A stretch of DNA of 64,000 nucleotides, taken from Pyropia haitanensis. Lineage: Eukaryota; Rhodophyta; Bangiophyceae; Bangiales; Bangiaceae. The notes under the pieces were generated by a model. That model was not told where the DNA came from, did no database searches, and worked only from the letters and a program-made list of their open reading frames with translations. The position numbers and the translations under genes are program-made. The DNA lies in the NCBI GenBank assembly GCA_008729055.1, contig SDUX01000007.1:3237590-3301589 (forward strand), given 5' to 3'. Below, one piece after another: positions 30,657 through 40,874 of this stretch (the first letter of the stretch is position 1; every line of letters begins with the position of its first letter).

Positions 30657-31094
30657 CGCGACGCCGCCCCCCCCCCCCGCGTGCCCCATCTGCACCGACC
30701 CGATGCCACCCGCCGCGGCGGCGGGCGTCGGCGCGTGCGGCCACCGCTACTGCCGCGGCTGCGTCGGCCGCCACTGGTCGGCCGCCATCACCGACCGCGG
30801 CGTGTGGGCGGTCGGGTGCGCCGCGCCCAGCTGCGCCGCCGTTGCCACCGCTGTGGACGTGGCGGCGGTCGTCGCGGCGGCCGTCGCGCGGCGGTGGGGG
30901 TACCTCGCGTCGCGGGCGGCACACCGGGCGGACCCGGCGGCGCGGTGGTGTGGCCACGCAGACTGCCGCGCGCTGCTGCCGGCAGGCCGGCCGGCGGCGG
31001 CGGCGGTCACGCCCGCGGCGGCGGCGGTTGCCGCGGGGGGGGCCCGCCGTCGCCGCCGCCGACGCCGCCCGGGCTGGGGGGGGTGCCGCGCGGT

Positions 31095-31129
<35 letters not shown>

Positions 31130-31958
31130 TCCGTCGGTGGCGCTGCCGCCGCCTCCGTCGGTGGCGCTGCCGCCGCCGCCCCCGGCCGCCGCCGGCGTCC
31201 CCCCCCGCCTGACATGCACCTCCTGCGGGCGCCGCACGTGCGCCTCGTGCGAGTACCTGTCCACCGCCTGCACGTGCGCGTCGCGTGGGGCGGGCGGCGG
31301 CGGCGGCGCCGCCGCCGCCGCCGCCATTGCCGCCGGCGCCCCCCCCCCCTCCGCCAGCGACACGCTCTACGAAGGCTGGGCGGCCGGCCGGGTGGGCGTC
31401 TGCCCCAGCGCCACCTGCGGCGCACACATTGAGCGGACGCGCGGCTGCGCGGTGCTCCGCTGCCGCTGCGGGGTGACCTTCTTCTGGTCCGCCCTCGGCA
31501 CGCCGCAGGAGGTGGCCGCCGCGTCCACCCCGGCGTGGCGCGCGGCCGCGGCGGTGCGGCCGCCGCGGGTGCGGGCGCGCCCACGCGGCGTGCGTGACGC
31601 GCCCGCGGTGGCGGCGCGGCGCGAGCGCCGCCACGAGCGCCGGTTGCGCCTGGAGAGGGCGCTCCGTGGCACGCGCCGTAGTGTGGACCGCGAGGAGCCG
31701 GCCGCCCCTGACGCCTTGTCAGAAACAAGGGGGGGGTGGGGGGGGGGGAGGGGGGGCGAGGGGGTGGGGGGGGGAGGCGAGGGCGGGTCGGTGGTGACGA
31801 CGACCGCAGCGGCAACAGTGGCGGGTCAGGGTGTGTATCTGCTTGAGGGGGGTGGGGGGGGGGAGGGGGAGCGTGCCAGTGTGGCCGCGGCCGTCCCCCA
31901 GTGCGAGGTACCTTGCCGGCGGTCGCGGGTGGGGGGGTGGGCGGGGGCGGCGGTGTAA
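30322..31958 (+). CDS. RBR (RING1-IBR-RING2) E3 ubiquitin ligase, divergent
   Basis: The start ATG at 30322 (CACACCATG) opens a frame with an Ala-rich leader of about 100 residues and a poly-Gly tract. RING1 follows: CPICTDPMP...[16 protein letters not shown]...CAAPSC. The IBR segment begins [12 protein letters not shown]. After an Ala/Pro insert it continues [14 protein letters not shown]...STACTC in the next frame; the break sits at the eight-G run 31035-31042. RING2 reads [31 protein letters not shown] across its span, where the Cys of RGCAV aligns with the catalytic, ubiquitin-accepting cysteine of parkin/HOIP-type ligases. The last zinc-ligand pair of RING2 (usually FCW..C) is FFW without Cys. 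The Arg-rich region after it matches no known domain. The stop at 31956 follows a G-rich stretch, so the C-terminus is uncertain. Confidence 0.75.
31128..31175 (+). repeat. 24-bp tandem duplication inside the RBR gene
   Basis: The unit CCGCCTCCGTCGGTGGCGCT(GCCG) is present twice head to tail and encodes PPPSVALP repeats between IBR and the preceding Pro tract. Confidence 0.75.
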
Positions 31959-32137
31959 AGGAGCGTGGCGGTCGGCGACGCAACGGCCGCGGCGGCTGCC
32001 CGCACATGGGAGTCCCGGAAGAGGCGGGTCAACGCGCTGGCGGGCCGCTGACAACAAGCAAGACGTGAGAGAGGGAGATAGACAAGGACGCCTTTGTGTC
32101 ATACCCCCCACCCCCCCCACCCGTCCCATACCCTGTC

Positions 32138-32615
32138 CTATGGTGTCACCGTAAAGTTCGTGACCGGCTTGTAGCTCGACACCACCCGCTGCACCGTCGA
32201 GGCGCGCGCCGAACAGTCCACGCTCCCCCCCCCTCTCCGCCCGTCGCCACCCACCGCGTCGACGGGCGCGTCTCGCACCACTGGTCGCCCGCCAGGTCAC
32301 ACACGACGGGCGTCACGCTGCGCGTCACGGCCGTGCAGCGACCCGCGGACGGGCCCGGCACCAGCACCCGCCGCCGCTCCACCGCGCCCGTCGCGCACTG
32401 GCAGTCGCCCGGCACCTCCACCCCGGACACGTACGCGCCCGTAACGACGCGGTCGTCGGCCGCTTCGGCTTGGTCCAGGCTATACAGGACGAGCAGCTCG
32501 TTGAGGGGCGCGCCAAACGCAAAGACGCCGCGCCCGAGGGCGGGCTCGTCGCGGCCCACGTTTTGCACGCGGCTCCACGACGCGTACGCGACCGACTGGA
32601 TGGGCACCGCGTCGC

Positions 32616-32651
<36 letters not shown>

Positions 32652-33237
32652 TCGGGAAGCCCGCCTCGGCCAGCGTCGACGCCGCGACCGCGCCGTCCGC
32701 GACGCCGACGAGCGCGTCGGGTGCGGTCGACACGGCGGGCAGCACGAGCGCGCCGGCGGCGACGCCGACGGCGGTGATGGTGTCGCGCCAGCCCGACGCG
32801 GCGTCCGCCGGCGCCTTGGTGTTGGCGTCCACGTCCTCGACGGTCAGCGCGGGCGCCGCAAACGCCCACCCGTTGGCAACCACCCGGATGGCCTGCGCGC
32901 CCACGACCGTCGGCGGCGCGCCGTCGCCGCCGCGGCGGCGCACCACGCACGGCGGCCCCGTGTGCTGCAGCAGCAGCGTAAAGTTGCTGGTGATGGCACC
33001 GCGAGGCGCGCCCGTGCGGGTCGTGTGGGTGGACGTGCAGCCGCCCAGGTCGTACACCTTGGCGCCCAGCTGGCGGCCGTCGGGGAGCGTCAGCACCCCG
33101 CCGGGCGCCGCGAGGATGCGGTGGAGGGGTACGGACGTGGTCGCCGCGACGGCGGCCGCCGCGACGGCGGCCGCCGCCGCTGCCGCCGCCGCGAGCCCAA
33201 CCGCCGCTGACGCCGTCGCCCGTCGTGGACACTTCAT
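32138..33237 (-). CDS. Secreted protein of unknown function, cysteine-containing
   Basis: The ATG at 33237 gives MKCPRRATASAAVGLA followed by an Ala/Val stretch, a clear signal peptide or anchor. The mature part, about 330 residues, reads as a real globular protein (GAKVYDLGGCTSTHTTRTG, AIRVVANGWAFAAPALTVED, IQSVAYASWSRVQNVGRDEP, LNELLVLYSLDQAEAADDRV, VEVPGDCQCATG, VVCDLAGDQWCETRP). It ends in ASTVQRVVSSYKPVTNFTVT with stop TAG at 32138-32140. That ending is in the next frame, and the break coincides with the nine-C run at 32225-32233. A poly-Gly tract (codons near 32617-32652) interrupts the middle. I cannot place it in a family. Paired cysteines and the leader argue for an extracellular or lumenal role. 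Confidence 0.65.
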
Positions 33238-35326
33238 AGCCGCCGCGTCGGGGGCGGACACTTCCTCCGGTCGCGTGTAGAGCGGATGAGCAAGGAGAGG
33301 AGGGGGCGGGGATGGGGAAAGGGGGGGCGCCCGCGACGGCGCGAGCGGAAGCGGCGCTCAACGGGAGCGGCGGGGACGGGGATCGTCAGCGGCGGGGGAA
33401 AGCGGCTGCCTGCGGCGGGGCAAACGGGACGCTACGTATCGTGCCGCCACCCCCTCTGCGGCAGCCTCTTGTACCTCCGCCGCCGCGGCGGTGTCCGCCG
33501 CACACTGCCGGCAGGCCGTGGGGCGGTCCCCCCCGGGCGGCGCGCGGCGCGAGGGGGGTCGCCGCCCCCGACGCCGACCGCCGCCACGGGGCGACGGGGA
33601 ATTTGGGCGCACGGCGGCGGCGCCCCCCCCGCCCCCTCCACATCGCGACGCCTTCCTACGCCCCCCATCCACACGGCCGGCTCCGTCACGGCCGGGTACG
33701 CCGGCCGCGCGTGAGGGGGGGACCGCCGCCGTGGCCCCCCGCGACGCCGGCGCGCGGGAGCCAAGGCCCGTCCCCGCCCGTCCACAGCTACCGCCGCGGC
33801 CAGGCGCCACGGCTACCGCCACCGCCGCCACGACGATCGCCGCCGCCGCCACCGCCACCGCGGCCGCCGTCCCGGCACCTGGTGACGAGGGCAGAGGGGG
33901 ACCCGCGCGGGAGACCTCGTTCGCCGTCGCTGCCGCACAGGGGGGAGAGGGGGGCCTCACGGAGAAACGACTCTGGGTTGCGCTGCTTGATCCGGACCGC
34001 GGCGGCGGCGGCGGCACCGAGGGGTGCGAATTCAAACCGCGCGCCCGTCGAGCGAATTCCACCCGCACCACCGCGCGGGCGGGGGGTCTGTCGTCCGCTG
34101 CGCGTACCCCCCCCCCCCCTTTGACCGTAGCAGCACGCGCGTTTGCCGGGGAAGGGGAGGCGCGCCGCCGCGTCAGCGCGGCAGCGGCGGCGGCGGCGCG
34201 CGCCGCCAACGGGGGCGGCCGTCCCAATTCCCCGTCCTCGGCCGCTGATCAGACGCGCCCGTGGACGCACCTCTCCGCGGGCGAGGTGGGGGGAAGCGGG
34301 GCGGGACGGCTCGTCCTCTCCCCACAGTGTTCCTTGTTTTGTACGGGTGCGCTACGCACACCCCTCAGGCCTCCGCTGATGGCACCCGCGGTACGTCTCT
34401 GGGCCCATTGGCAACCACCGACATGTACACAGGGAACGCTTCCCGCGGCGGTAGCCACCGGTACGCGGTCCAGCGACGAGAGAAGACGGGGTTGGCCTCC
34501 GCAGCTGCCCTTTGCGGGGAGCTGCGGCTGGGGTTGTAGCCGATGGCGGGGTGGGGAGGGGAGTGGGGAGCGGCGTCGAGGGAGCGCTCGAGACGACGGC
34601 ACGCACACTGGGGGGAGGCGTCACGACGGCGGGTATTCCGACCAGCGGCGGGCACCCCCCCGGCGGCATCCGTATCCTATCGGCGCGGTCGGCCGCCCCC
34701 GACGCACAATGGCACGGCCGGCGCCGTCGGGTACATAGCTCCGGGAGTAGCGGTGATCTACACGCGCTGTGGGTGGGGGGTGCCCTGCAGGCGGCGGGCG
34801 CCCGTGCACGCGCGGGGAGTGGGGCTGCGGTCGCCCTCCAATTCGAGGATTGCGAATGAGCGGGGGGGGCGGCCCAATGGGATCGCCGCTGCCGCGGCGC
34901 ACCGGGCGGGGGCGGCGCGCGAGGCGCGCCGCGGACGCGCCGCGCCGCCACTTGCACCGCCCCCGTCCGCGCGGTCAGCAGCGGGTGTTCGCGCCGGCTC
35001 GACACTCTGGTGTGGTAGCAGCTGCTACCACCCCATCCCCACTCTCGTACGTCCTCCTGAGCGCACCTGCGTTTCTTTCAACTCCCTTTCCCGACTTCCT
35101 TGCCCCCCCACCCGCTGTCGGTCGTCCCTCCCCCACACTCCCACTCCTACTGCCATCCGCGGCGCCCCCCCCCCCCCCGCCTGCGGCTGCAGCCGCCGCC
35201 TTGCTACCGTCGCCACCGCCCTTTCCCTCTTTCTACAGGCCTGTCACTGTCATCTCGTCGCGCCGCCGCCGCCGCCACCCGCCCCTACCCGCCCGCCCCC
35301 CCCCCCCCCTGCTCGCCCCGTCCGCC
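33238..35326. other. Unassigned region between the secreted orphan and the LON-domain gene
   Basis: GC-rich ORFs exist on both strands. A minus-strand frame (34227-33358) contains an Ala/Val hydrophobic run near 33800-33870, but nothing around it looks like protein. From 34300 to 34850 the sequence is mixed, and 35030-35320 is C/T-rich, as expected for 5' flank of the next gene. No gene is supported. Confidence 0.45.
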
Positions 35327-35780
35327 ATGGCCTTCCTCCCACCCCCGGCGGTGCTGGTGTGCCCGCCGCGGCGGCGGCGGCTGACCCGCCCGCGGACGCC
35401 CTCGGAATCTGCTGCCGCCGCCGCCGCTGCCGCTGCCGCCGCCGCCGCCGCCACCGCCGCTGCCACCGCTGCGTCCGTGTCGCCGCTGCGGCGGGCGCGC
35501 ATGACCGCCGGCGGTGGTACGGGCGGGCACGCGGACGAGGCGAGCGGCGGCGGGGAGGGTGACAGCGACGCGGGTGCGTCGCGGCCGGGTCGCCCCGGGG
35601 AGCGGGAGGGGATGGCGCCGGTCAGCTCCACCCTCCACCTGCCCGTCACGTTTGTGCCGCCGGGGGAGCAGCTGTCGCCCGGCGCGACCGGCTCCATCCG
35701 CGTGCCGTACGCGGAGCTGACGCGGCTGCTGTCGTCGGGGGCGACCTCGTTTGCACAGCTAGTCGCGGAAGACTATGACG

Positions 35781-35833
<53 letters not shown>

Positions 35834-36753
35834 CGCTCGCCACCCCCCGAGCCGGCGACCATGGCCATTGCCGCCGTCGTGACCATCCTATCGCTGGTGC
35901 GGGTGGACACTGGTGGCGGCGGAGGGGTCAGTGGCGGCGGCCGCGGCGGCGGCCCGCCCCGTGGCGGCGCCCAGCCGGTGGTGACGATGGACGTGCGCTG
36001 CACGACGCGCGGGCGGCTGCTCGCGTACGACGCCACGTCCGCGACGGCCACGTTTGCGTCGCTCACCGACTGGCCGGCGTGGACGCTCGCCGACCGCGCG
36101 GCGATCGCGGCCGCCGAGTGGGACGTGTGGACCGCCGTGCAGGGGCTGTCCCGCCTGGCCGACCGCCTCGGCGGCACCGCCGCGGCCGCCACACCCGCCG
36201 CGTCGCCGGGGGGTGGGGGGGTGCCCCCTGACGGCAGCGGCGGTGTGGGCGGCAACGGTAGTGGGGGTGGTGGTGGGGGTGGCGGCGGCGGCGGCGGCGG
36301 CGGCGCCTCCTCCGCCTCCCCACCCGCCGAGCCCGGCGTGGCGCCGCTCCCCCCCCCGTCGCGGCCGGCAACGCGGCTCGCGGCGGCCCCGCGAGCGCCC
36401 CCCTCCCCGCCGAGGTGGCGGTGCGGGTGTGGGCCCCCCCGGCGTACGACCGGGAGCTGTCGGCCGCCGAGTGGGCCGCCACGCCGCTGCCCGTCCGGTC
36501 GGCGTGGCAGGCACGCGTCGAGGCGTTTTCATTTGGGGTGCTCCGTGTGGCGGGCGCGGGGGGGGGGGACGCGGCCGCCGCGATGGAGCTCACGGACGTG
36601 CGGCAGCGGCTGGAGCTGGCGGCGGTGGTGGTGGAGCGGCGCCGCCGGGCGCTGCTCGCACGGCTGGCGCTCGAGGAAGCGCTGGGGGGGGGGGAGAGTA
36701 GTGGGCGCTGCGAGGGAGAGGGAGAGGGGGGGGGTGACGGCTGCCCGTCGTGA
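35327..36753 (+). CDS. LON substrate-binding-domain protein (stand-alone, no protease part)
   Basis: The ATG at 35327 (TCCGCCATGG) begins MAFLPPPAVLVCPP with an Arg/Ala transit-like leader. A region resembling the N-terminal domain of Lon proteases follows: STLHLPVTFVPPGEQLSPG, AELTRLLSSGATSFAQLVAE, then after a poly-Gly insert MAIAAVVTILSLVRV, VVTMDVRCTTRGRLLAYD and ATFASLTDWP. In the next frame it ends SAWQARVEAFSFGVLRV and MELTDVRQRLELAAVVVERR, RALLARLALEEALG, the helical bundle that closes plant plastid LON-domain proteins. The frame break coincides with the nine-C run at 36349-36357. The family's role is substrate recognition or unknown; no AAA or peptidase module is present. The assignment is by pattern, without an invariant catalytic residue to check. 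Confidence 0.5.
35776..35835 (+). repeat. (GGC)n microsatellite coding poly-Gly
   Basis: About 18 GGC units insert poly-Gly into the LON-like domain immediately after an acidic EDYDD stretch. Confidence 0.9.
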
Positions 36754-37168
36754 TCGCCAGCTGGAGGGGGGCGGCTGCCTGCAGTGACTCTCTGCCGGGG
36801 GGGGGGGGGGGGGGCGCCTGGTGGAAACATCTGCTGGGGGAGACTGCCCTGCGCGAACGCCTGGCGCTGTGTCGTTGGGCGCTGCCCTTTGCATGCTGCG
36901 CGGCCGGTCTGTTGGGGGCAGGGGGTGGTGGGCGGAGTAGCGGCGGTGGCGAGCTACCCCACTGGTGGTGACAGAAACAGAGTGCGTGCCGCTGCGACGG
37001 ATGCGCTAGCGACCCACACAGCTTGATGCCCACTTGCCGTCTTCACCCACCCACGCGCCACACGGCTGCACGCCCAGCGGTGCCCCCCCAACGGATATGG
37101 CCCGCACCACGTGTACACTGGGCCCACGCACAGGTCCCGTGCCAGGCCAAGCCGGCAGGGAACACCGG
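36754..37168. other. Short spacer
   Basis: This is the 3' flank of the LON-domain gene and the 3' flank of the minus-strand orphan. It includes a G-run near 36800-36814. No gene is seen. Confidence 0.5.
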
Positions 37169-37749
37169 TCACTGCACCCGCGCGCAGTCCCCCCGGGTGA
37201 CCAGGCGAGGCCCGACCGGCGGTCCCTCCCGGCACGGCCGGATGTCCTGGTCAAAGATGCGCGTGGGGATGGCGAGCGTCGTGCACGCGTTGGGCGCGTC
37301 GACAATCCCGCTAATCCGACCCTCGCACGAGCAGCAGCTGAGCAGCAGGTACGCCTGCGCGCGGGTGTAGCCGGCAGGTACACCTTGGCGCCCACCGTCA
37401 GGTTCTGAATGTCGCCGTTGCCCCCATTCTCCCGCCCGGGAATGGTGCGCGCCGCCTCGGCCGCGATGCGGTCGTGGTCGGGGTGGTCGGCGCGGATGGC
37501 GCCGAGGAGCGCGCCGGCCGGTTCAGGCAGCGACGCGAGCGGCCGGGTGGCAAGGTGTTTGGGCAACGTCAGCCGCTCCTCACCCGACGCGACCAGTGCG
37601 CCCTCACGGGCGTTCCACTCGGCGAGCAGCTCCGCGCTCGGCGCCGTGCCAATCAACCCCGAGTGATTGAGGCCCTGGAACCGCACGCCGGGAATATGGC
37701 GGGACGTCGGGGGGGGAAGCGGCAGGGGTAGACGGTAGAGACGAGGCAA
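37169..37749 (-). CDS. Hypothetical protein, C-terminal part (N-terminus and one frame join unresolved)
   Basis: Two adjacent frames read as convincing protein. The first gives GLNHSGLIGTAPSAELLAEW through TIPGRENGGNGDIQNLTVGA. The second, from about 37370, gives YTRAQAYLLLSCCSCEGRIS, GIVDAPNACTTLAIPTRIFD and QDIRPCREGPPVGPRLVTRG, and ends DCARVQ with a TGA at 37169-37171. The switch happens near 37370 at CTGCCGGCTAC, where there is no homopolymer, so an indel or a very small unrecognised intron is needed. No start codon is secure; an upstream exon towards 37918 (MFKVSYQDQHG) is possible. Closely spaced cysteines in the C-terminal half suggest a disulfide-bonded or metal-binding domain. I do not recognise the family. 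Confidence 0.4.
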
Positions 37750-38113
37750 TGGACGTGTTCGCGATGGAGACCCAGGGACGCGATGCGGGGGAGGCTGCCG
37801 CGCACCCAGCTGTACCGGTGCTAACAGAGAGGTGCGCTAGTCGGACAGCCCCCCCACCTCTCCCGGGGAGTCCTCCAGGAGTGCTGCCATGCTGATCCTG
37901 GTACGAAACTTTGAACATGGGTCCCGCTCGGGGAAATGCACGGGCGAGCACGTGCAGTGCTCTTGTTGTGGCGCGACTCCGCGCGGGGGTCAATCGAGGG
38001 TCACAGCCGCCAGAGTTCACCCTTGGACACCCACCCCTTGTGCGCCTCCCCGCTCGTCCCAGTCACCCCCACTATCTCCGTTCCCCCCCAATGGCCGCCC
38101 GTCCGCAGGGGCG

Positions 38114-39493
38114 TCAAAACTTGGACACCACCTCCAGGAAGCGGTCCAACCCCCTGCGTAGCAGGTCCACCTTTTGGCCCGGCGCGTGGCGGAGAATGAA
38201 GTCCTCGGCGAGTGCGATGATGTCCGCGTCCACGAGCACGTGGCCCTTGGTCGGGTACGCCCGAAACGTAATGTTGACGCCGTACCCTTCGATGAGGCGG
38301 GCGGACTTCTCGGCAGAGACAAAGGGCACCCGGTCGTCCAGCTCGCCCTGCGTGAAGAAGGAAAGTAGGGCAGCGGTGGAGCGCAAGCCAAGCAGAGCGG
38401 GGTGAGGATAAGCAAGCAAGAAGTAGGAAGCCATTGCCGTCAGAGGACCCGTCGCTGACGAAAGCGCGATGGCGAGCAGACTATGTAGGCACCACCTCCA
38501 TCCAGTGCGGTGTCCGCGGCAAGGTGGAGTGGAGCAACGCCACCACAAGCACGCTACGGCCGTGCTCACAGCTCCCACCAGCCCGGTGCCACAAAACGAG
38601 GGACACCCGGCGGCGGTAACCCACGCCCCAGCTGTCGCCCATCACCACGCCAGAGTGACCTGACGCTCGCGCCTGTACCCCCACAGTCCCTCTCCCTTCC
38701 TCCCCCCCCCCAAACGTACGTGCAGCATGAGAATGGGGGAATCCCGATTCGCCGTGCTCACCGCCGCCGGGTACCTCTGCCGCAGCGGCAGCCAGCCGCT
38801 GAGCACGACCGTGCCGCCCACCCGCACCGGGCTGCGGAGCGCGTGCGTCAGCGCCACCGCACCCCCCTGGCTAAAGCCCATCACAAACACCCGCGACGGC
38901 GGCATGCGGCGGGCCACCTCGGCGGCTACGAGGCCCGCGACGCGGTCCGCCGCGGCCAGGATGTTGGGCTCATCCTCGGGCGCCGCCTCGTCGACGCCGT
39001 ACACGTCAAACCACGACGGCCGGCGCGCGCCCGACGCGCCCGTCGGCCGCTTGGCCGCCGTCGGCAGCACCCACCGCACCGCGTTGAGGCGGAGGAAAGA
39101 GAGCGCGAGCGCCAGGTACGACCAGTTGTCCCCAGAGCCGCCCGTCCCGTGCACGATGATCACCGACGCTGAGGCGGTGCGGACGAGGAGGGGGTTGATG
39201 ACCGCGCCGGTGCCACCATTGCCGTCGCCGGCTCCGCGGAGGCTGACCGGCAGCCGCCGGACGGCGAGGGAGGTAATGGGGGAGGAGGAGGAGGGAGGGG
39301 GGGGGGGCTCAACGCTGTCGCCGGAACTCGGGCGATGGGCGTCGGCGGCAGCCACCGCACCCAGCACTGCCACCGCCACCGCCGCTGCGCGCAGCGACCA
39401 CGTCAAGCCCGCACGTCGCCGCGGTCGCCGAGACGCGGCTGCCGGCCGGCACACGCCACCCGCCACGCTCGCGCAGGAACACCCGCTCGCCAT
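38114..39493 (-). CDS. Acyl-protein thioesterase/carboxylesterase-like alpha/beta hydrolase, two exons
   Basis: Exon 1 (39493-38720) starts MASGCSCASVAGG with an Arg-rich plus hydrophobic leader. It then carries the phospholipase/carboxylesterase family core: SVIIVHGTGGSGDNWSYLA, FDVYGVDEAAPEDEPNILAA, the nucleophile elbow VFVMGFSQGGAVAL, and VVLSGWLPL. It ends ...SPILMLH before GTACGT. The intron is 38719-38348. Exon 2 (38347-38114) continues GELDDRVPF, with the catalytic Asp in the family's HGxxDxxVP position, and GHVLVD with the catalytic His. Joined length is 335 residues, about 100 more than cytosolic APT1, owing to the leader. Cytosolic relatives remove palmitate from S-acylated proteins. 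The leader here suggests a secretory or plastid location, so the substrate could instead be a lipid or small ester. Confidence 0.88.
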
Positions 39494-40874
39494 AGCGCCA
39501 GCCCGCCCACCTGCACAGTCCGACGCGGACGGCCTACGCAAGCACCGGCACCGCCGTCGCCGTCCGCCTCGACTCGCGCCGTGCCCGCGGAGTGGGGCGA
39601 GCTCTTGCGTGGCGACGGGCGGGTGTGCGTGGCGCTATCGCTCACCCAGTGGTTTAAAGACACGGCAACGCGTCAGCACCCCACACTCTGCCTGACAACG
39701 AAGGCGGATGCCGCCAACGGTGCTGCCCACTGTTTCCCGCCCGCTGGCCGGTCTCGGTACCTCCTCCGCATCGCCGCGACCGGCCAGGGCGTTGCGGTCG
39801 CCACTTGCCCACGACGCGGCGCACCAAGAAGGTGGAGGTAAGCGCCAGGAGAGGGAGGGGACGGCCGCACCGAGCAAACCGCGGCCTGGCGGGCCGACGC
39901 AGCGGCGCGCCACCGACAGGCCGTCCATGATGCGCCATTGGTCAGCTACGGCTCCCTTGCGGCCGGCGGTAGCGGGAGGCCCCGCCGACCGAGGGGAGGG
40001 ACAACAGCAAGCCCCATGGCTGGGGTGGGCGGAGGCGGACGAGTAGGGATGGAGGCGATACAGGCTCCCCTGCTATGGCTAGCGCCTAGCACGGCGGAAG
40101 CGACCGGGGAATAATCGATGGTCGATCACGGGCCGCATCGTGGCGTGGCGGAAGGTGGAGAGCAGCTACTGCAGCCCAGAAGTCGGGCTGGCGGTGGAGG
40201 GCAGCGCACGGCAGTGAGCGCGGCCGAGTGCCGGCGACGGCGCACCGACTGACAACGCCACGGCGCCGAGACGGCTGGCAAAGTATACTTGCTGTGTCAT
40301 CCATCACCCACTGGCGGTCAAGTACCAACACCAGTAACGCCAAGACTTAGGGTCTTTGTGTCCATCCTTGGGCCAGCCAGGACGCGGGTCTCGAGGGCGC
40401 CATGCCGCACCTGCCGCCTCTGCCGCCGCTGCCAGGAGCCGGTGAGTTGGCGTTGCGCCCGGCCGCACACGCTGGGGAGCCGTGGCGCAGCGGCTGGGAA
40501 GGGGGGCGCGCCTGGGCGTCACCCGGCCGCCTCCTCCCCCGGCGAGCGATACCCCGCGGCCGTGGCCCACGCGGTCGTGGCCTGCGCGGCGGCAGCGTGT
40601 CCCAGCTGGGGGCCGCCGGCTTGCGCCAGCCGCGCCGGCGGCCCTGCTGCTGATCCACCTGCGGTGCTCTTCCCCCCGCCCCGGCGTGTCGCCGCACGCG
40701 GCGCGGCGGCCGCACCCCCCGCGACGCCGGCCGTCTCCCCCGCGGCGCTCTTGCTGCCCAGGGTGCACTCGACGCGACCTCCGTCCTCCCTCCCTCTGCT
40801 CGCCACCTGACCCGTCCCCCCCCCCTTTGCCCCTTCCCCGTCGGTTGGCCCCCCGCCTCGGCAACCCGCAAGTC
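39494..40874. other. Intergenic region
   Basis: It is divergent between the thioesterase (-) and the transporter (+). GC is moderate from 39650 to 40400. No ORF shows a domain. The 2.1-kb minus-strand ORF covering 40304-42442 is a shadow of the transporter. Confidence 0.55.

Noticed and set aside
33358..34227. Minus ORF with an Ala/Val hydrophobic run (signal-peptide-like)
   Set aside because: The hydrophobic run is internal, and the residues on both sides are Pro/Arg/Gly low complexity with no plausible mature protein.
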